Shown here: positions 52,993-61,653 of the stretch, one piece after another
Position numbering within the stretch: position 1 is the stretch's first letter
Layout: the number at the start of each line of letters is the position of its first letter
NCBI RefSeq assembly: GCF_017571495.1
Contig: NZ_JAGETZ010000002.1
Location: 1-64,000 of the forward strand
Direction: 5' to 3'
DNA length: 64,000 nucleotides
Origin: Hymenobacter negativus
GTDB lineage: Bacteria > Bacteroidota > Bacteroidia > Cytophagales > Hymenobacteraceae
The notes under the pieces: model-generated
What the model saw: the letters and a program-made list of their open reading frames with translations, nothing else
Database searches by the model: none
Told to the model about the DNA's origin: nothing
Program-made: the position numbers and the translations under genes

Positions 52993-53334
52993 ATGCAGGA
53001 CAAAGAAGAAGAACGTTCGCTTGTCAACGTTGAGAACAAACTGAACAAGGACGGCTTCACCCAGGATTTCAACGTCGTGGACGGCCGCCTGCAAACCATT
53101 GGCAACGACTCGAACAAAAGCTACGCACCCGACGAGGTAACCATTGTAGACTTCTACCGCTTCGAGGGCGAGAGCGACCCGGACGACATGTCCATCCTCT
53201 ACGCCATTGAAGCCAACGATGGCGTAAAAGGCACCATCTCCTCGGCCTATGGCGTGTATGCAGATTCCGATACGCTGGAGTTTCTGACCAAGGTAGAAGA
53301 CCTAGGTAAGAACCTGACCAAGGACCACAAGTAG
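52993..53334 (+). CDS. Small conserved protein (often misnamed phosphoribosylpyrophosphate synthetase)
   Basis: 113 residues, no signal or membrane segment. The pattern GFTQDFNVVDGRLQ, DEVTIVDFYRFEGESDPDD, SILYAIEANDG and GVYADSD is a recurrent Bacteroidota family; databases sometimes label it PRPP synthetase, but no nucleotide or PRPP-binding motif is present. Function unknown. A 33-base-arm hairpin begins 19 bases after its stop. Confidence 0.75.
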   Translation: MQDKEEERSLVNVENKLNKDGFTQDFNVVDGRLQTIGNDSNKSYAPDEVTIVDFYRFEGESDPDDMSILYAIEANDGVKGTISSAYGVYADSDTLEFLTKVEDLGKNLTKDHK

Positions 53335-53352
53335 CAGGCTTAGGATTGCGCT

Positions 53353-53438
53353 GCAAAGGTCATGTTCCAAAGCGGGTGTTTGGTGGAATTAAATCGTTCA
53401 ATTCCACTAAACACCCGCTTTGGAACATGACCGTTTGC
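53353..53438. repeat. Long palindromic hairpin, distinct family
   Basis: Arms of 33 bases, 53358-53390 and 53400-53432, pair with one G-T wobble around a 9-base loop. An outer GCAAA/TTTGC stem with one bulged G extends it to 53353-53438. The start GTCATG matches family B ends, but the remainder is unrelated. It separates the 113-residue gene from the O-antigen-ligase-like gene. Confidence 0.85.
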
Positions 53439-53513
53439 TTTTAGAGGGTTACTTTGTGGGATGCCTGCAAGGCATGCTGCTTGCTTCTGGTTCGTCCTTT
53501 TCGCTTTCTTTTC

Positions 53514-54776
53514 GTGCACTATTATTTTTCCGGTCGGCTCTCGCAGTATCTGTTGTGGCTGGCCGCGCTGGCGGGTGTGGCGGGACTGCTGGCGGCCCGG
53601 TCCTTAGTGGCCATAGCACCCATCGTTGGCATATTAGCAGTGCTGACGAACCCCGATTTGCGGCGCGACCTGCCACTTTATTACCGCAATGGAGCGGCCA
53701 TGCGGGCAGTGGCTATCGTCTTTTTTCTACTCATCAGTAGCCTATATACCAGTGAGTGGGGCGTGTGGCGCCATGAGCTATACCGCAGCCTGACGTGGCT
53801 GGGCGTGCCATTGGCCTTCACGCTGGCGGTGCCGCTGGCACGTTGGCAGCGGCTCGTGGTGGGCAGCTTCTTTGTATTGGGTACCGCAGCCGTGGGCCTA
53901 GCCACTATGGGCCAGTACCTGCTGGACCCTGCCAGTGCCAACGAAGCCATCCGAATTGGCCAGAACATGCAGGCCATCACCCGTATTTTTCATATTCCAT
54001 TTGGGATAATGTTGGCCCATGCCTTTTTCTGGGCACTTCTGCTACGGCGCGATGCCTTAGCGGGCCCCATACTGCGCGCGGGGCTGCTCGGTGCAGCCAT
54101 TGCCACGGCGCTCACGCTGCATATCCTGGCTTATCGCACGGGGCTCTTGGTGTTCTATACTGGCTTGCTGGCTTATGCTGCGTGGCTATTGGCACGGCGA
54201 CATCGGGCGATTGGGCTTGGGCTACTACTGTTGATTGCGGTGGCTCCATGGTTGGCTTATCAGTCGCTCGAATCGGTGCGGCAGCGGTGGAACACTACGG
54301 TATGGGATGTAGAACAATACACACATGGCCAGGACATCAACAACTATTCGCTGGCTCGCCGGCTCGCGGCCATGGAAACCGCTGGTAGTGTTATCCAAGA
54401 ACACTGGCTGGTGGGCGTAGGCCCAGCCGATACCCATGCCGCACTTATGCGCCAATACGAGTGGCATGACTTTGGCCTGAAAATGGCCAACCGCATTGAG
54501 GTGCACAACCAATACTTGGAGGCGTTGCTAGGTGGCGGGCTAATTGGCCTAGGGTTGCTGCTAATACTTCTCTTCTGGCCTCTCACCCACCCCAACCTCC
54601 GACGCGACCCAGCCGTCTGCTTTTTCATCATCGTACAGGCCACTGCCATGCTGGTCGTCGACTCGTTCAGTCTGCAAATCGGTCTTAACTTATTCGTATT
54701 TGGCTACGGCTTCCTAGTAGTAGCACGTGAGCGGAGAGAAGGGTTGAGAGTTGAGGGTTTAATGGAAAAGCATTAA
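53514..54776 (+). CDS. O-antigen ligase/polymerase family membrane protein
   Basis: About 420 residues from GTG 53514 (first residues HYYFSGRLSQYL). The frame continues to a TTG at 53454, which would add 20 Cys-rich residues; either start is possible. Ten or more hydrophobic helices and a large loop (about 280-340) with ARRLAAMETAGSVIQEHWLVGVGPADTHAAL, typical of Wzy_C/WaaL proteins. It is separate from the EPS cluster and convergent with the radical SAM gene, so it may ligate another glycan. Confidence 0.8.
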   Translation: MHYYFSGRLSQYLLWLAALAGVAGLLAARSLVAIAPIVGILAVLTNPDLRRDLPLYYRNGAAMRAVAIVFFLLISSLYTSEWGVWRHELYRSLTWLGVPLAFTLAVPLARWQRLVVGSFFVLGTAAVGLATMGQYLLDPASANEAIRIGQNMQAITRIFHIPFGIMLAHAFFWALLLRRDALAGPILRAGLLGAAIATALTLHILAYRTGLLVFYTGLLAYAAWLLARRHRAIGLGLLLLIAVAPWLAYQSLESVRQRWNTTVWDVEQYTHGQDINNYSLARRLAAMETAGSVIQEHWLVGVGPADTHAALMRQYEWHDFGLKMANRIEVHNQYLEALLGGGLIGLGLLLILLFWPLTHPNLRRDPAVCFFIIVQATAMLVVDSFSLQIGLNLFVFGYGFLVVARERREGLRVEGLMEKH

Positions 54777-54788
54777 CTCAACCCTCCT

Positions 54789-55808
54789 TTACCCCCACAC
54801 CTTTGTGCCCTCGGAGCAGTTGCGGCACATCTCAATCTGGTCGCGGCCTTTGAGGAGGCTGCTCCTGAACTGCTGGTATTTGGGGCCGCGCCAGAGCTGG
54901 CGGAAGGTTTCGGTCTTGAGGTCGCCTTGGCGATACTCCGCGTCCTTGTCAAAGCAGCAGGGCACTACCAAGCCGTCCCAGGTGATGACGCAGGAATGCC
55001 ACATTTTCCAGCAGTGGTTCACCAGTTTATTTTTCAGGCTCCAGGTGCCGTTGGCGTTGTTCTGGTAACGCGAGTAGTAGTCGATGGTTGGGATGAGCGG
55101 CGAGCCGTGCTCATGGTCGTAAATCTGAGCAGTTTTGAACCATACGTCGTCTACGCCCAGAGCTTCGGCCAGCTGCTTAGCATCGTCAATCTGGTGTTCG
55201 TTGGGTCGCACCACCAAGAACTGGAAGATGATGCGAGGCGTGCTCGACTTTAGCTCCTCACGCCACTTTACAACGTTGCGGGTACCTTCCAGCACTTTTT
55301 CCAGCTTGCCGCCTACGCGGTACTGCTGGTATACGTCCTGCGTGGTGCCATCGAGCGAGATAATGAGGCGGTCGAGGCCGCTTTCTACGGTCTTGCGGGC
55401 GTTCTGGTCGTTGAGGTAGTGGGCGTTGGTGCTGGTAGCGGTGTAAATTCCCTTGTCGGCCGCATACTTCACCAGTTCCAAAAACTGCGGGTGCAAGTAA
55501 GGTTCGCCCTGAAAATAAAATATCAGGTACCACAGCCGGCTCGCGACCTCATCAATGGTTCGCTTAAATAAATCGGCGGGCAACATGCCTGTAGGCCGCG
55601 TGAAGGAGCGCAGGCCACTGGGGCACTCGGGGCAGCGCAGGTTGCAACTGGTGGTGGGCTCGAAGCTGAGGGCCATGGGCATGCCCCGCAGCCGCGCCTT
55701 GCCCGTGAGCTTGCTCAGAATGTAGGAACTAATGATTTGCGTGGCGTTCCAGACCCGCAGGGGCGTGGCCTTCGACAAAACATTGAGGCTATCAGTGAGC
55801 ACGGACAT
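54789..55808 (-). CDS. Radical SAM/SPASM domain protein
   Basis: 339 residues. TTSCNLRCPECPSG holds the CX3CX2C cluster motif (Cys55, 59, 62). FYFQGEPYLHPQFLEL, TSTNAHYLN and LIISLDGTTQDVYQQYR follow the radical SAM barrel. The C-terminal SPASM region has NHCWKMWHSCVITWDGLVVPCCFD and MCRNCSEG, suitable for auxiliary clusters. Members modify peptides or other small molecules; no precursor peptide gene was recognised nearby. Confidence 0.88.
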   Translation of the reverse strand: MSVLTDSLNVLSKATPLRVWNATQIISSYILSKLTGKARLRGMPMALSFEPTTSCNLRCPECPSGLRSFTRPTGMLPADLFKRTIDEVASRLWYLIFYFQGEPYLHPQFLELVKYAADKGIYTATSTNAHYLNDQNARKTVESGLDRLIISLDGTTQDVYQQYRVGGKLEKVLEGTRNVVKWREELKSSTPRIIFQFLVVRPNEHQIDDAKQLAEALGVDDVWFKTAQIYDHEHGSPLIPTIDYYSRYQNNANGTWSLKNKLVNHCWKMWHSCVITWDGLVVPCCFDKDAEYRQGDLKTETFRQLWRGPKYQQFRSSLLKGRDQIEMCRNCSEGTKVWG

Positions 55809-55843
55809 AAAGTAGCGAGAAAGGCAGCAAAAGGCTAAAAATA

Positions 55844-55952
55844 GGTCATCCTGAACACAGCGAAGGACCTTACCCCGGGAGAACAGCTAACGCTAGAATT
55901 GTTCTAACGGCTTCTCCGACGTGATAAGGTCCTTCGCGTTGCTCAGGATGAT
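55844..55952. repeat. Palindromic element, family A, copy 3
   Basis: Begins GGTCATCCTGAACACAGCGA and ends with the AAGGTCCTTCGCGTTGCTCAGGAT arm around a degenerate middle. Ends and the AAGGACC/GGTCCTT core match the 40834 copy. It sits between the radical SAM gene and the thioredoxin-fold gene. Confidence 0.8.
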
Positions 55953-55970
55953 AAGTGCGGTGACTCCCGA

Positions 55971-57587
55971 TTATTTCTTGGTGGCTGGGAAATCGATGGC
56001 GCTGGTATAGGTGCTGGCTTTGCCAAACGACTGATTGATTTCGTCTACGGCGGCGCGGCTGCTCAGGCGCTTGGGTTTGGTGTTGAGGAAGGTACCATCT
56101 TCCCCCACCAGAATGTAGGTGGGTACTTCCTGCAGGGCATAGTCTTTGGCCACAGCCGAGCGTAGCCCCCCACCGGGCACGCGGACCTGCACACCTGGTA
56201 GTTTTTTCACGGTTACGAGTGAGCGCCAGGCCTGCTCATTTTCATCGAGGGCAATGTTGATAAAAGTGATGTTCTTGCCTTCAAACTTGCGCATCAGCTC
56301 CTGGGCATAGGCCAGGTCGCGCAGACAGAGGCCGTTGGTGCTTTTCCAGAAGTTGATGTACACCAGCTTGCCTTGAAAGTCGTGCAGATGCACGGTGTCG
56401 CCGGTGGCGGAGGGCAGAGTAAAATCGGGGGCCGGCGCGCCAATGGCAAACTCCTTGTGCCGGTCGAAATCCATCTGGAGCGTGGGGTAAAACTGGTTCT
56501 TGGGGTCGTAGTTACGGAAATCGGCCAGCATGGCAGCCGACTGCTTCACGTGTCCAAACCGGAACGACTCCTGCAGCACCCGGCCCAGCACAATGGCACG
56601 CGTAGGACCAGTGAGCTTCTTGCTGGCCAGGGCATAACAAGCGGGGTAAAAGTCAGGGTCGGAGCGCTGGTGATGGTCCTGCGTCACCGAGAAGTGTACA
56701 TAGTTGAGCAGGAACTCGTGGTACAGCTCGCTCTGGAAGGCGTTGGGCTCGTTGAGTAGACCGGGCTCCCGAAGGAAGTTATAATAGTCGGGGGCCATTT
56801 TCAGGCGACCTTCGGTATTCACCACCTGCTCGCGCAGGTCCTGAAAGGTCAGCTTGTCGTTGGCGTAGGCATACACTACCTCGGCGTGGGCGTAGTTATA
56901 AAATTCCTGCGTGAACGACTGCTTGGCGGCGTGGTCTTCCAGAAACTCGAACTCATGCTTACGGCGGTATTCCAGGAAAGAAAGGAAAGGGGCTTCGTAG
57001 AGCTGAATGTTATCGGGGAGCACTTGGAAGCCGTCATTTTCCACGAACTGGGCATCGGCTTCTACCAAGTAGTTGTTGGCATTGGCAGCCTGCTGGCGGT
57101 GGCGCTGCTCCTCGGTGAGGTTCGCACGGTTGCGCAGCTTGGTGGCGAGGCCCGTAGGCACGTCGTTGGGCTTAAATTTCAGGGTACCTGACATGTCGCT
57201 GCCCTTAAAGCGCACATCCATATCGGTCCCGGCATCAAGGAAGAGCGGTGCTACGTCGTCGCCGTACACCAGGTCGGCCTTAGTTGCGCCACTCACTGGC
57301 ACTACCACCTTGAAGTCGCCTTTATCATTTAGCGGCACCCGAAAGACTTTCTCCTTGGGGTCCAACGGGTTTTCACGCAGGGATACCGCCACCGAATCGG
57401 TGGTGGGACCACTCACGCGTCCGGTAAGAGTAGCTGTGCCACCTTCGGCCGCTGCCGTTACTGCTGCCGTCTTGGCAGCTGCGCCTACTACGGTGGTTCG
57501 GCCTTGCCCATGGGCCAGCACCGGACCCAGTAGCAGCACCGCGCCTAGCACCTGGCGCGCACAAGTAGAAAAAAAAGATATCATCAT
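55971..57587 (-). CDS. Secreted thioredoxin-fold (TlpA/AhpC-like) protein, first catalytic Cys missing
   Basis: About 538 residues from the Met pair at 57587/57584; the open frame upstream is not convincing. A signal peptide (about 1-27, VLAHGQ) leads to an N-terminal beta-rich domain (about 30-140) and a helical middle. Residues about 390-530 form a TlpA-like thioredoxin fold: FTLPSATGDTVHLHDFQGKLVYINFW, then STNGLCLRD where WCxxC would sit, then EVPTYILVGEDG with the cis-Pro. Only one of the two catalytic Cys is present, so classical disulphide exchange is doubtful. Common in Bacteroidota periplasm. Confidence 0.82.
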   Translation of the reverse strand: MMISFFSTCARQVLGAVLLLGPVLAHGQGRTTVVGAAAKTAAVTAAAEGGTATLTGRVSGPTTDSVAVSLRENPLDPKEKVFRVPLNDKGDFKVVVPVSGATKADLVYGDDVAPLFLDAGTDMDVRFKGSDMSGTLKFKPNDVPTGLATKLRNRANLTEEQRHRQQAANANNYLVEADAQFVENDGFQVLPDNIQLYEAPFLSFLEYRRKHEFEFLEDHAAKQSFTQEFYNYAHAEVVYAYANDKLTFQDLREQVVNTEGRLKMAPDYYNFLREPGLLNEPNAFQSELYHEFLLNYVHFSVTQDHHQRSDPDFYPACYALASKKLTGPTRAIVLGRVLQESFRFGHVKQSAAMLADFRNYDPKNQFYPTLQMDFDRHKEFAIGAPAPDFTLPSATGDTVHLHDFQGKLVYINFWKSTNGLCLRDLAYAQELMRKFEGKNITFINIALDENEQAWRSLVTVKKLPGVQVRVPGGGLRSAVAKDYALQEVPTYILVGEDGTFLNTKPKRLSSRAAVDEINQSFGKASTYTSAIDFPATKK

Positions 57588-57819
57588 ACAGAGAAAAGCC
57601 AGCGGCCCGCCACCGCCATATAACCGACCGGACAAACGATAGAACCAATTGGCTTTACCTTAGAATTCGCGGTAAAAGCCTATCAGCACTCCGAAGATAA
57701 GGCTTTTTGATTTATAAAGTCCAAATCAATTTTTCGGCTTCGGTTCAATTTCATGGTAGGCCACCGGCCAATTACCCCAATCCATTGCAGCCACCTGCTG
57801 ATAATCAATCCGCTTTTTC

Positions 57820-59217
57820 TTAGCCAAATAAGCCCTGAAGCACTTCGTCGAGCCGACTGACGGCATGCACTTTCAAACCAAACCTGGCTAAGTCCAATCC
57901 CTTTCCATTGAATTGCGACACGTACATTTCACGAAATCCTAATTTTTCTGCTTCTGCCAAGCGTTGGTCAAGCCGGCTCACAGCCCGAATTTCACCACTC
58001 AAGCCCACTTCAGCTGCCAGACACACGTCGCCGGGGATGGGCAAGTCATTAAGAGAGGAAACCACGGCGGCGCACACTGCCATGTCAAGCGCCGGGTCGT
58101 CAAGGCGTAGCCCCCCGGCAATGTTCAAAAAAACATCGTGCTGACCGAGGCGCAAGCCGGCGCGTTTTTCGAGTACAGCCAGCAGCATTTGCAGGCGCTT
58201 GGCATCGAAGCCGGTGCTACTGCGTTGAGGGGTGCCGTAAGACGTAGGCGAAACCAGAGCCTGCACTTCCACCAGCAGCGGGCGGTTGCCCTCCAGCGTG
58301 GCGCCAATGGCCATGCCGCTCAAGCTTTCGCCCCGCTGCGAAAGCAGGATTTCGCTGGGATTGCTCACCTGGCGCAGGCCGTCGCCCTGCATCTCGTAGA
58401 TGCCCAGCTCAGAAGTACTGCCAAATCGGTTTTTGGTGGTGCGCAGGATGCGGTAGCTCATGTGCCGGTCGCCTTCAAACTGCAGCACCGTGTCCACCAT
58501 GTGTTCCAGGATTTTGGGGCCGGCAATGCTGCCGTCTTTCGTGATGTGGCCGATGAGCAGCACCGGGGTGCTGGTTTCCTTGGCAAATTTCAGGAACTCG
58601 GCAGTGCATTCGCGCACCTGACTCACGCTGCCCGCGCCGCTTTCCACCAGCGTGGAGTGCATGGTCTGAATGGAGTCGACAACCAGAATATTGGGCTGCA
58701 CCTGGTCAATCTGCCGGAAGATGTTCTGGGTGTTGGTTTCGGTAAGAATGTAGCATCCGGGGTGTTGGCCATCGGCCATGCGCTCGGCGCGCATCTTTAT
58801 CTGGGCTTCGCTTTCCTCGCCGCTCACGTAGAGCACCTTCATCTTGCGCAGGCTGAGAGCAATCTGAAGCATGAGCGTGCTCTTGCCAATGCCGGGCTCG
58901 CCACCAATGAGGATGATGGAGCCCGGCACCAACCCGCCGCCCAGTACGCGGTTCAACTCGCCGTCGGGGGTGATGATGCGGGGCTCGTCTTCGGCCAGGA
59001 TGCTGTTGAGCGGAACCGACTTGGCGGCTTTGGCCACGTTGCCCCCGGGTACGGTGCTGGCGGGTTTCCACTGCCCCGTGGTGGTGGCCACAGTTTCTTT
59101 CTGGACTACTTCTTCAACATAGGTGTTCCACTCGCCGCACACGGGGCAGCGGCCTATCCATTTGGCCGACTGCGCGCCGCAGCTCTGGCAGAAAAAGACG
59201 GTTCTGGCTTTGGCCAT
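57820..59217 (-). CDS. radA: DNA repair protein RadA
   Basis: 465 residues. Zinc finger CQSCGAQSAKWIGRCPVCGEW near the start, Walker A GGEPGIGKSTLML, the RadA-specific KNRFGSTSELGIYEM, and a C-terminal Lon-like domain (VFLNIAGGLRLDDPALDMA). RadA helps branch migration during recombination repair. Full length, single gene; the preceding gene on this strand ends 200 bases away. Confidence 0.96.
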   Translation of the reverse strand: MAKARTVFFCQSCGAQSAKWIGRCPVCGEWNTYVEEVVQKETVATTTGQWKPASTVPGGNVAKAAKSVPLNSILAEDEPRIITPDGELNRVLGGGLVPGSIILIGGEPGIGKSTLMLQIALSLRKMKVLYVSGEESEAQIKMRAERMADGQHPGCYILTETNTQNIFRQIDQVQPNILVVDSIQTMHSTLVESGAGSVSQVRECTAEFLKFAKETSTPVLLIGHITKDGSIAGPKILEHMVDTVLQFEGDRHMSYRILRTTKNRFGSTSELGIYEMQGDGLRQVSNPSEILLSQRGESLSGMAIGATLEGNRPLLVEVQALVSPTSYGTPQRSSTGFDAKRLQMLLAVLEKRAGLRLGQHDVFLNIAGGLRLDDPALDMAVCAAVVSSLNDLPIPGDVCLAAEVGLSGEIRAVSRLDQRLAEAEKLGFREMYVSQFNGKGLDLARFGLKVHAVSRLDEVLQGLFG

Positions 59218-59332
59218 AGATTAAGGGGATTTCGAGCTGGTGAGGGGAGGGTTTTATAAGGCTAACAACGGCAAAAAAGTTGCCTCAAAAACCACGCGGC
59301 AAGGTACGGCGAGCAACCCTTCCTTAAACATA

Positions 59333-59366
59333 AAAACCCGTTCCCGCCGAGGCATGAACGGGTTTT
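59333..59366 (-). terminator. Terminator after the small lipoprotein gene
   Basis: AAAACCCGTTC (59333-59343) pairs with GAACGGGTTTT (59356-59366) with a 12-base loop; on the minus strand it ends in T's. It lies about 57 bases past the stop at 59423. Confidence 0.8.
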
Positions 59367-59422
59367 GTGGAAGAGTCGTCATTATCTCCACTGGGGCCGG
59401 TCAGAGCACTTTACAACCTGAG

Positions 59423-59854
59423 TTAATTAGTTGTTGGCCGCATATCAGTCCGCAGGTGAAAATTGAGGCGGACGGAATCGCCCTGCGCCAATTGGAGTTT
59501 CGCAACGCTGGGCAGCAAGCCAATGAATGTAGCCAATATCTGGTGCGGACCCGGCGGCAGTTCGCGGAGGTAATAGCCGCCTGAGTTAGAAATAGTAATA
59601 GCTCCTTTGATAGCGCATTCCTGGTCGACGCACACACTAACTGCTTCTGTTTCGAATATCCGACCATTTTGTAGCATGTCAATATGCCCAGCCACGATGG
59701 CCTGCTTGGTCGTGTCTTTGCGCCGGAAACGCATCAGCTCGTACTCCGGCGGAGATACGGGGCTGGGCTGCGAAGCAGCAATAGACCGGGATAGAATAAC
59801 TGTCTGCTGGCTGCGGCACCCCACGGCTATTAGGAGCCCGCCAACTACCCACAC
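59423..59854 (-). CDS. Small lipoprotein with carboxypeptidase-regulatory-like domain, probable frameshift at start
   Basis: As an open frame it is 143 residues from GTG 59854 (MWVVGGLLIAVGC, a lipobox ending in GC). Residues 60-130 hold a beta-sandwich-like unit, AIKGAITISNSGGYYLRELPPGPHQILATFIG, similar to the carboxypeptidase regulatory-like domain. A different frame offers ATG 59882 with MKKRIRFWVCVG, an ideal basic n-region. The two frames meet at a (GT)4 run on the minus strand (59851-59858); one extra GT, or one base less, would give a continuous, normal lipoprotein signal. It may be a real frameshift, a slippage site or a sequencing error. Confidence 0.65.
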   Translation of the reverse strand: MWVVGGLLIAVGCRSQQTVILSRSIAASQPSPVSPPEYELMRFRRKDTTKQAIVAGHIDMLQNGRIFETEAVSVCVDQECAIKGAITISNSGGYYLRELPPGPHQILATFIGLLPSVAKLQLAQGDSVRLNFHLRTDMRPTTN

Positions 59855-60082
59855 ACACCCAAAATCGAATGCGCTTTTTCATAAGGTTTTTTTATGTAAA
59901 GTGAGTCTTGAATATAAGTTCATGACTTCGCCCTAGCGGCACCCAGCATTTTTGCCTCGTTGCGACTAAAAATTTCCTTGGACATCCTTTCAACAATTTT
60001 TCCTGTAAGCGCTCTGCTCCCGCGGCGCTGGCGTCCCGGCCCAACGTTCTCAACATTGCGCCCCGCTGCGGGTTATGCAGCT

Positions 60083-61501
60083 ATGGCTATTCCTACTGCC
60101 CTCGCCCCCGCCGACCTGGCCACCATCACCGCCTTCCAAGGCCTGCCCGACGACACGCTCGCCTGGCTCCTGACCCACGGCGAGCCCCGCGCCTACGCCC
60201 CCAACGAAACCATCAACGAGCCCGGCTCTGCTGCCGAGTTTATGATGGCGGTTATTCACGGCGGTATCCAGTTCTATGCCCTGCAAGGCAGCCAGCGCAC
60301 GCCAGTATTTCGCGTCGAAGCTGGCCAGGTATCGGGCGTGCTGCCCTATTCGCGGCTGCGCGAAGTGAAAGGACTAGGTGTAGCCACTGGCGACACGTTG
60401 CTATACCTGCTGCACCGCGACCATTTTCCGGCCCTGGAGCAGGCTAGTCCCGAGCTGGTGCAGCGTCTGGTGGGCATCATGAACGACCGCAGCCGCGACC
60501 AGGTCCGAGTGCAGGAGCGCGACGACAAACTGCGGGCCCTCGGCAAGCTCTCCGCCGGGCTGGCCCACGAACTGAACAACCCCGCCGCCGCCATTGCCCG
60601 CGCCGCCCAGGCCCTGGAAGCGCGAGCCGCCACCCAGCCCGAACTGCTAAGCAAGCTACTGGAGCTTAGTCCCGACCCAGCGGCCCTGTGCACCTTCGCC
60701 TGCCTGGCCGCCCCCATGCCCGCCGCCGACCCCGCCGCGCCCAAGCCGTCGGCCTTAGAACAGTCGGAGCGGGAAGACGAACTGGCCGACTGGCTCGCTG
60801 ACCATGGCGTACCCGACGGCTACCGCCTCGCCCCGGGGTTGCTGGAAATGGGCCTTGATGAAACGAAGCTGGCTGCTGCCGCCCAGGTAATGCCACTCGC
60901 GGCCCGCCCTGCCGCCTTTGCCTGGCTCGAAGGTCAGCAAAGCACCTTGCAGCTCATCCGGGAGGTGCAGGAGGCCGGCAGCCGCATCAGCAAGCTGGTG
61001 GCCGATGTGAAAACCTACTCGCACATGGACCGTGACGGCGGCTTCGAGCTGCTCAACGTCACCGAAGGCCTCGACAGCACCCTGAACATGCTGAAATACC
61101 AGCTGCGCCAGAAAAGCGTAAACCTCACCCGCGACTACGCGCCCGACCTGCCCCAGATTCGCGGCCAGGTCAGCAGCCTCAACCAGATATGGACCAACCT
61201 GCTGGACAATGCCATTGATGCCCTACCCGACCAGGGAGGCGAAATCACGCTGCGCACCCGCCTCGAAGGCGATTTTGTGCGTGTGTTTTTAATTGATAAT
61301 GGTTCGGGCATTCCGGCCAACGTGCTGCCGCATATTTTTGAGCCGTTTTACACCACCAAGCAAGCCGGTTCTGGCTCCGGCCTGGGGCTCGATATTGCGC
61401 AGCGCATCATTCGGCAGCACGATGGGCGGCTGGAAGTCAGCTCCCAGCCGGGCCATACTGAGTTTTGTGCCTGGTTGCCGGTAGCTGTGCCGCGGGCGTA
61501 A
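60083..61501 (+). CDS. Histidine kinase with cyclic-nucleotide-binding-like sensor
   Basis: 472 residues from ATG 60083 (MAIPTALAPADL); the open frame from 59960 adds an implausible start. Residues 10-120 resemble a Crp/cNMP-binding domain (LPDDTLAWLLTHGEPR, VIHGGIQFYAL, EAGQVSGVLPYSR). A degenerate HisKA with KLSAGLAHELNNPAAAI (His162) and a HATPase with LIDNGSGIP and GSGSGLGLDIAQRII follow. Cytosolic, no membrane segments. It is the presumed partner of the receiver fusion next downstream; a palindromic element lies between. Confidence 0.85.
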   Translation: MAIPTALAPADLATITAFQGLPDDTLAWLLTHGEPRAYAPNETINEPGSAAEFMMAVIHGGIQFYALQGSQRTPVFRVEAGQVSGVLPYSRLREVKGLGVATGDTLLYLLHRDHFPALEQASPELVQRLVGIMNDRSRDQVRVQERDDKLRALGKLSAGLAHELNNPAAAIARAAQALEARAATQPELLSKLLELSPDPAALCTFACLAAPMPAADPAAPKPSALEQSEREDELADWLADHGVPDGYRLAPGLLEMGLDETKLAAAAQVMPLAARPAAFAWLEGQQSTLQLIREVQEAGSRISKLVADVKTYSHMDRDGGFELLNVTEGLDSTLNMLKYQLRQKSVNLTRDYAPDLPQIRGQVSSLNQIWTNLLDNAIDALPDQGGEITLRTRLEGDFVRVFLIDNGSGIPANVLPHIFEPFYTTKQAGSGSGLGLDIAQRIIRQHDGRLEVSSQPGHTEFCAWLPVAVPRA

Positions 61502-61521
61502 AGCAGAACCTATTCTAAAAT

Positions 61522-61608
61522 ATCATGCTGAGCGAAGCCGAAGCATCTCTACCACGGAAGTAATTATTTACTTGCCCGATAGAGATGCTTCGGCTTCGCT
61601 TAGCATGA
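61522..61608. repeat. Palindromic element, family B, copy 2
   Basis: Arms 61522-61549 (TCATGCTGAGCGAAGCCGAA and onwards) and 61581-61608 pair over 28 bases with one wobble. It resembles copy 1 at 47974. It lies between the kinase and the receiver/oxidoreductase fusion and could reduce read-through between them. Confidence 0.85.
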
Positions 61609-61653
61609 CCGTTCTTTACTTAGACTATTTAAACATCTTTCTGACAGACCAAC

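Noticed and set aside
58138..59259. 373-codon plus-strand frame over radA
   Set aside because: Shadow; radA motifs on the minus strand are complete.
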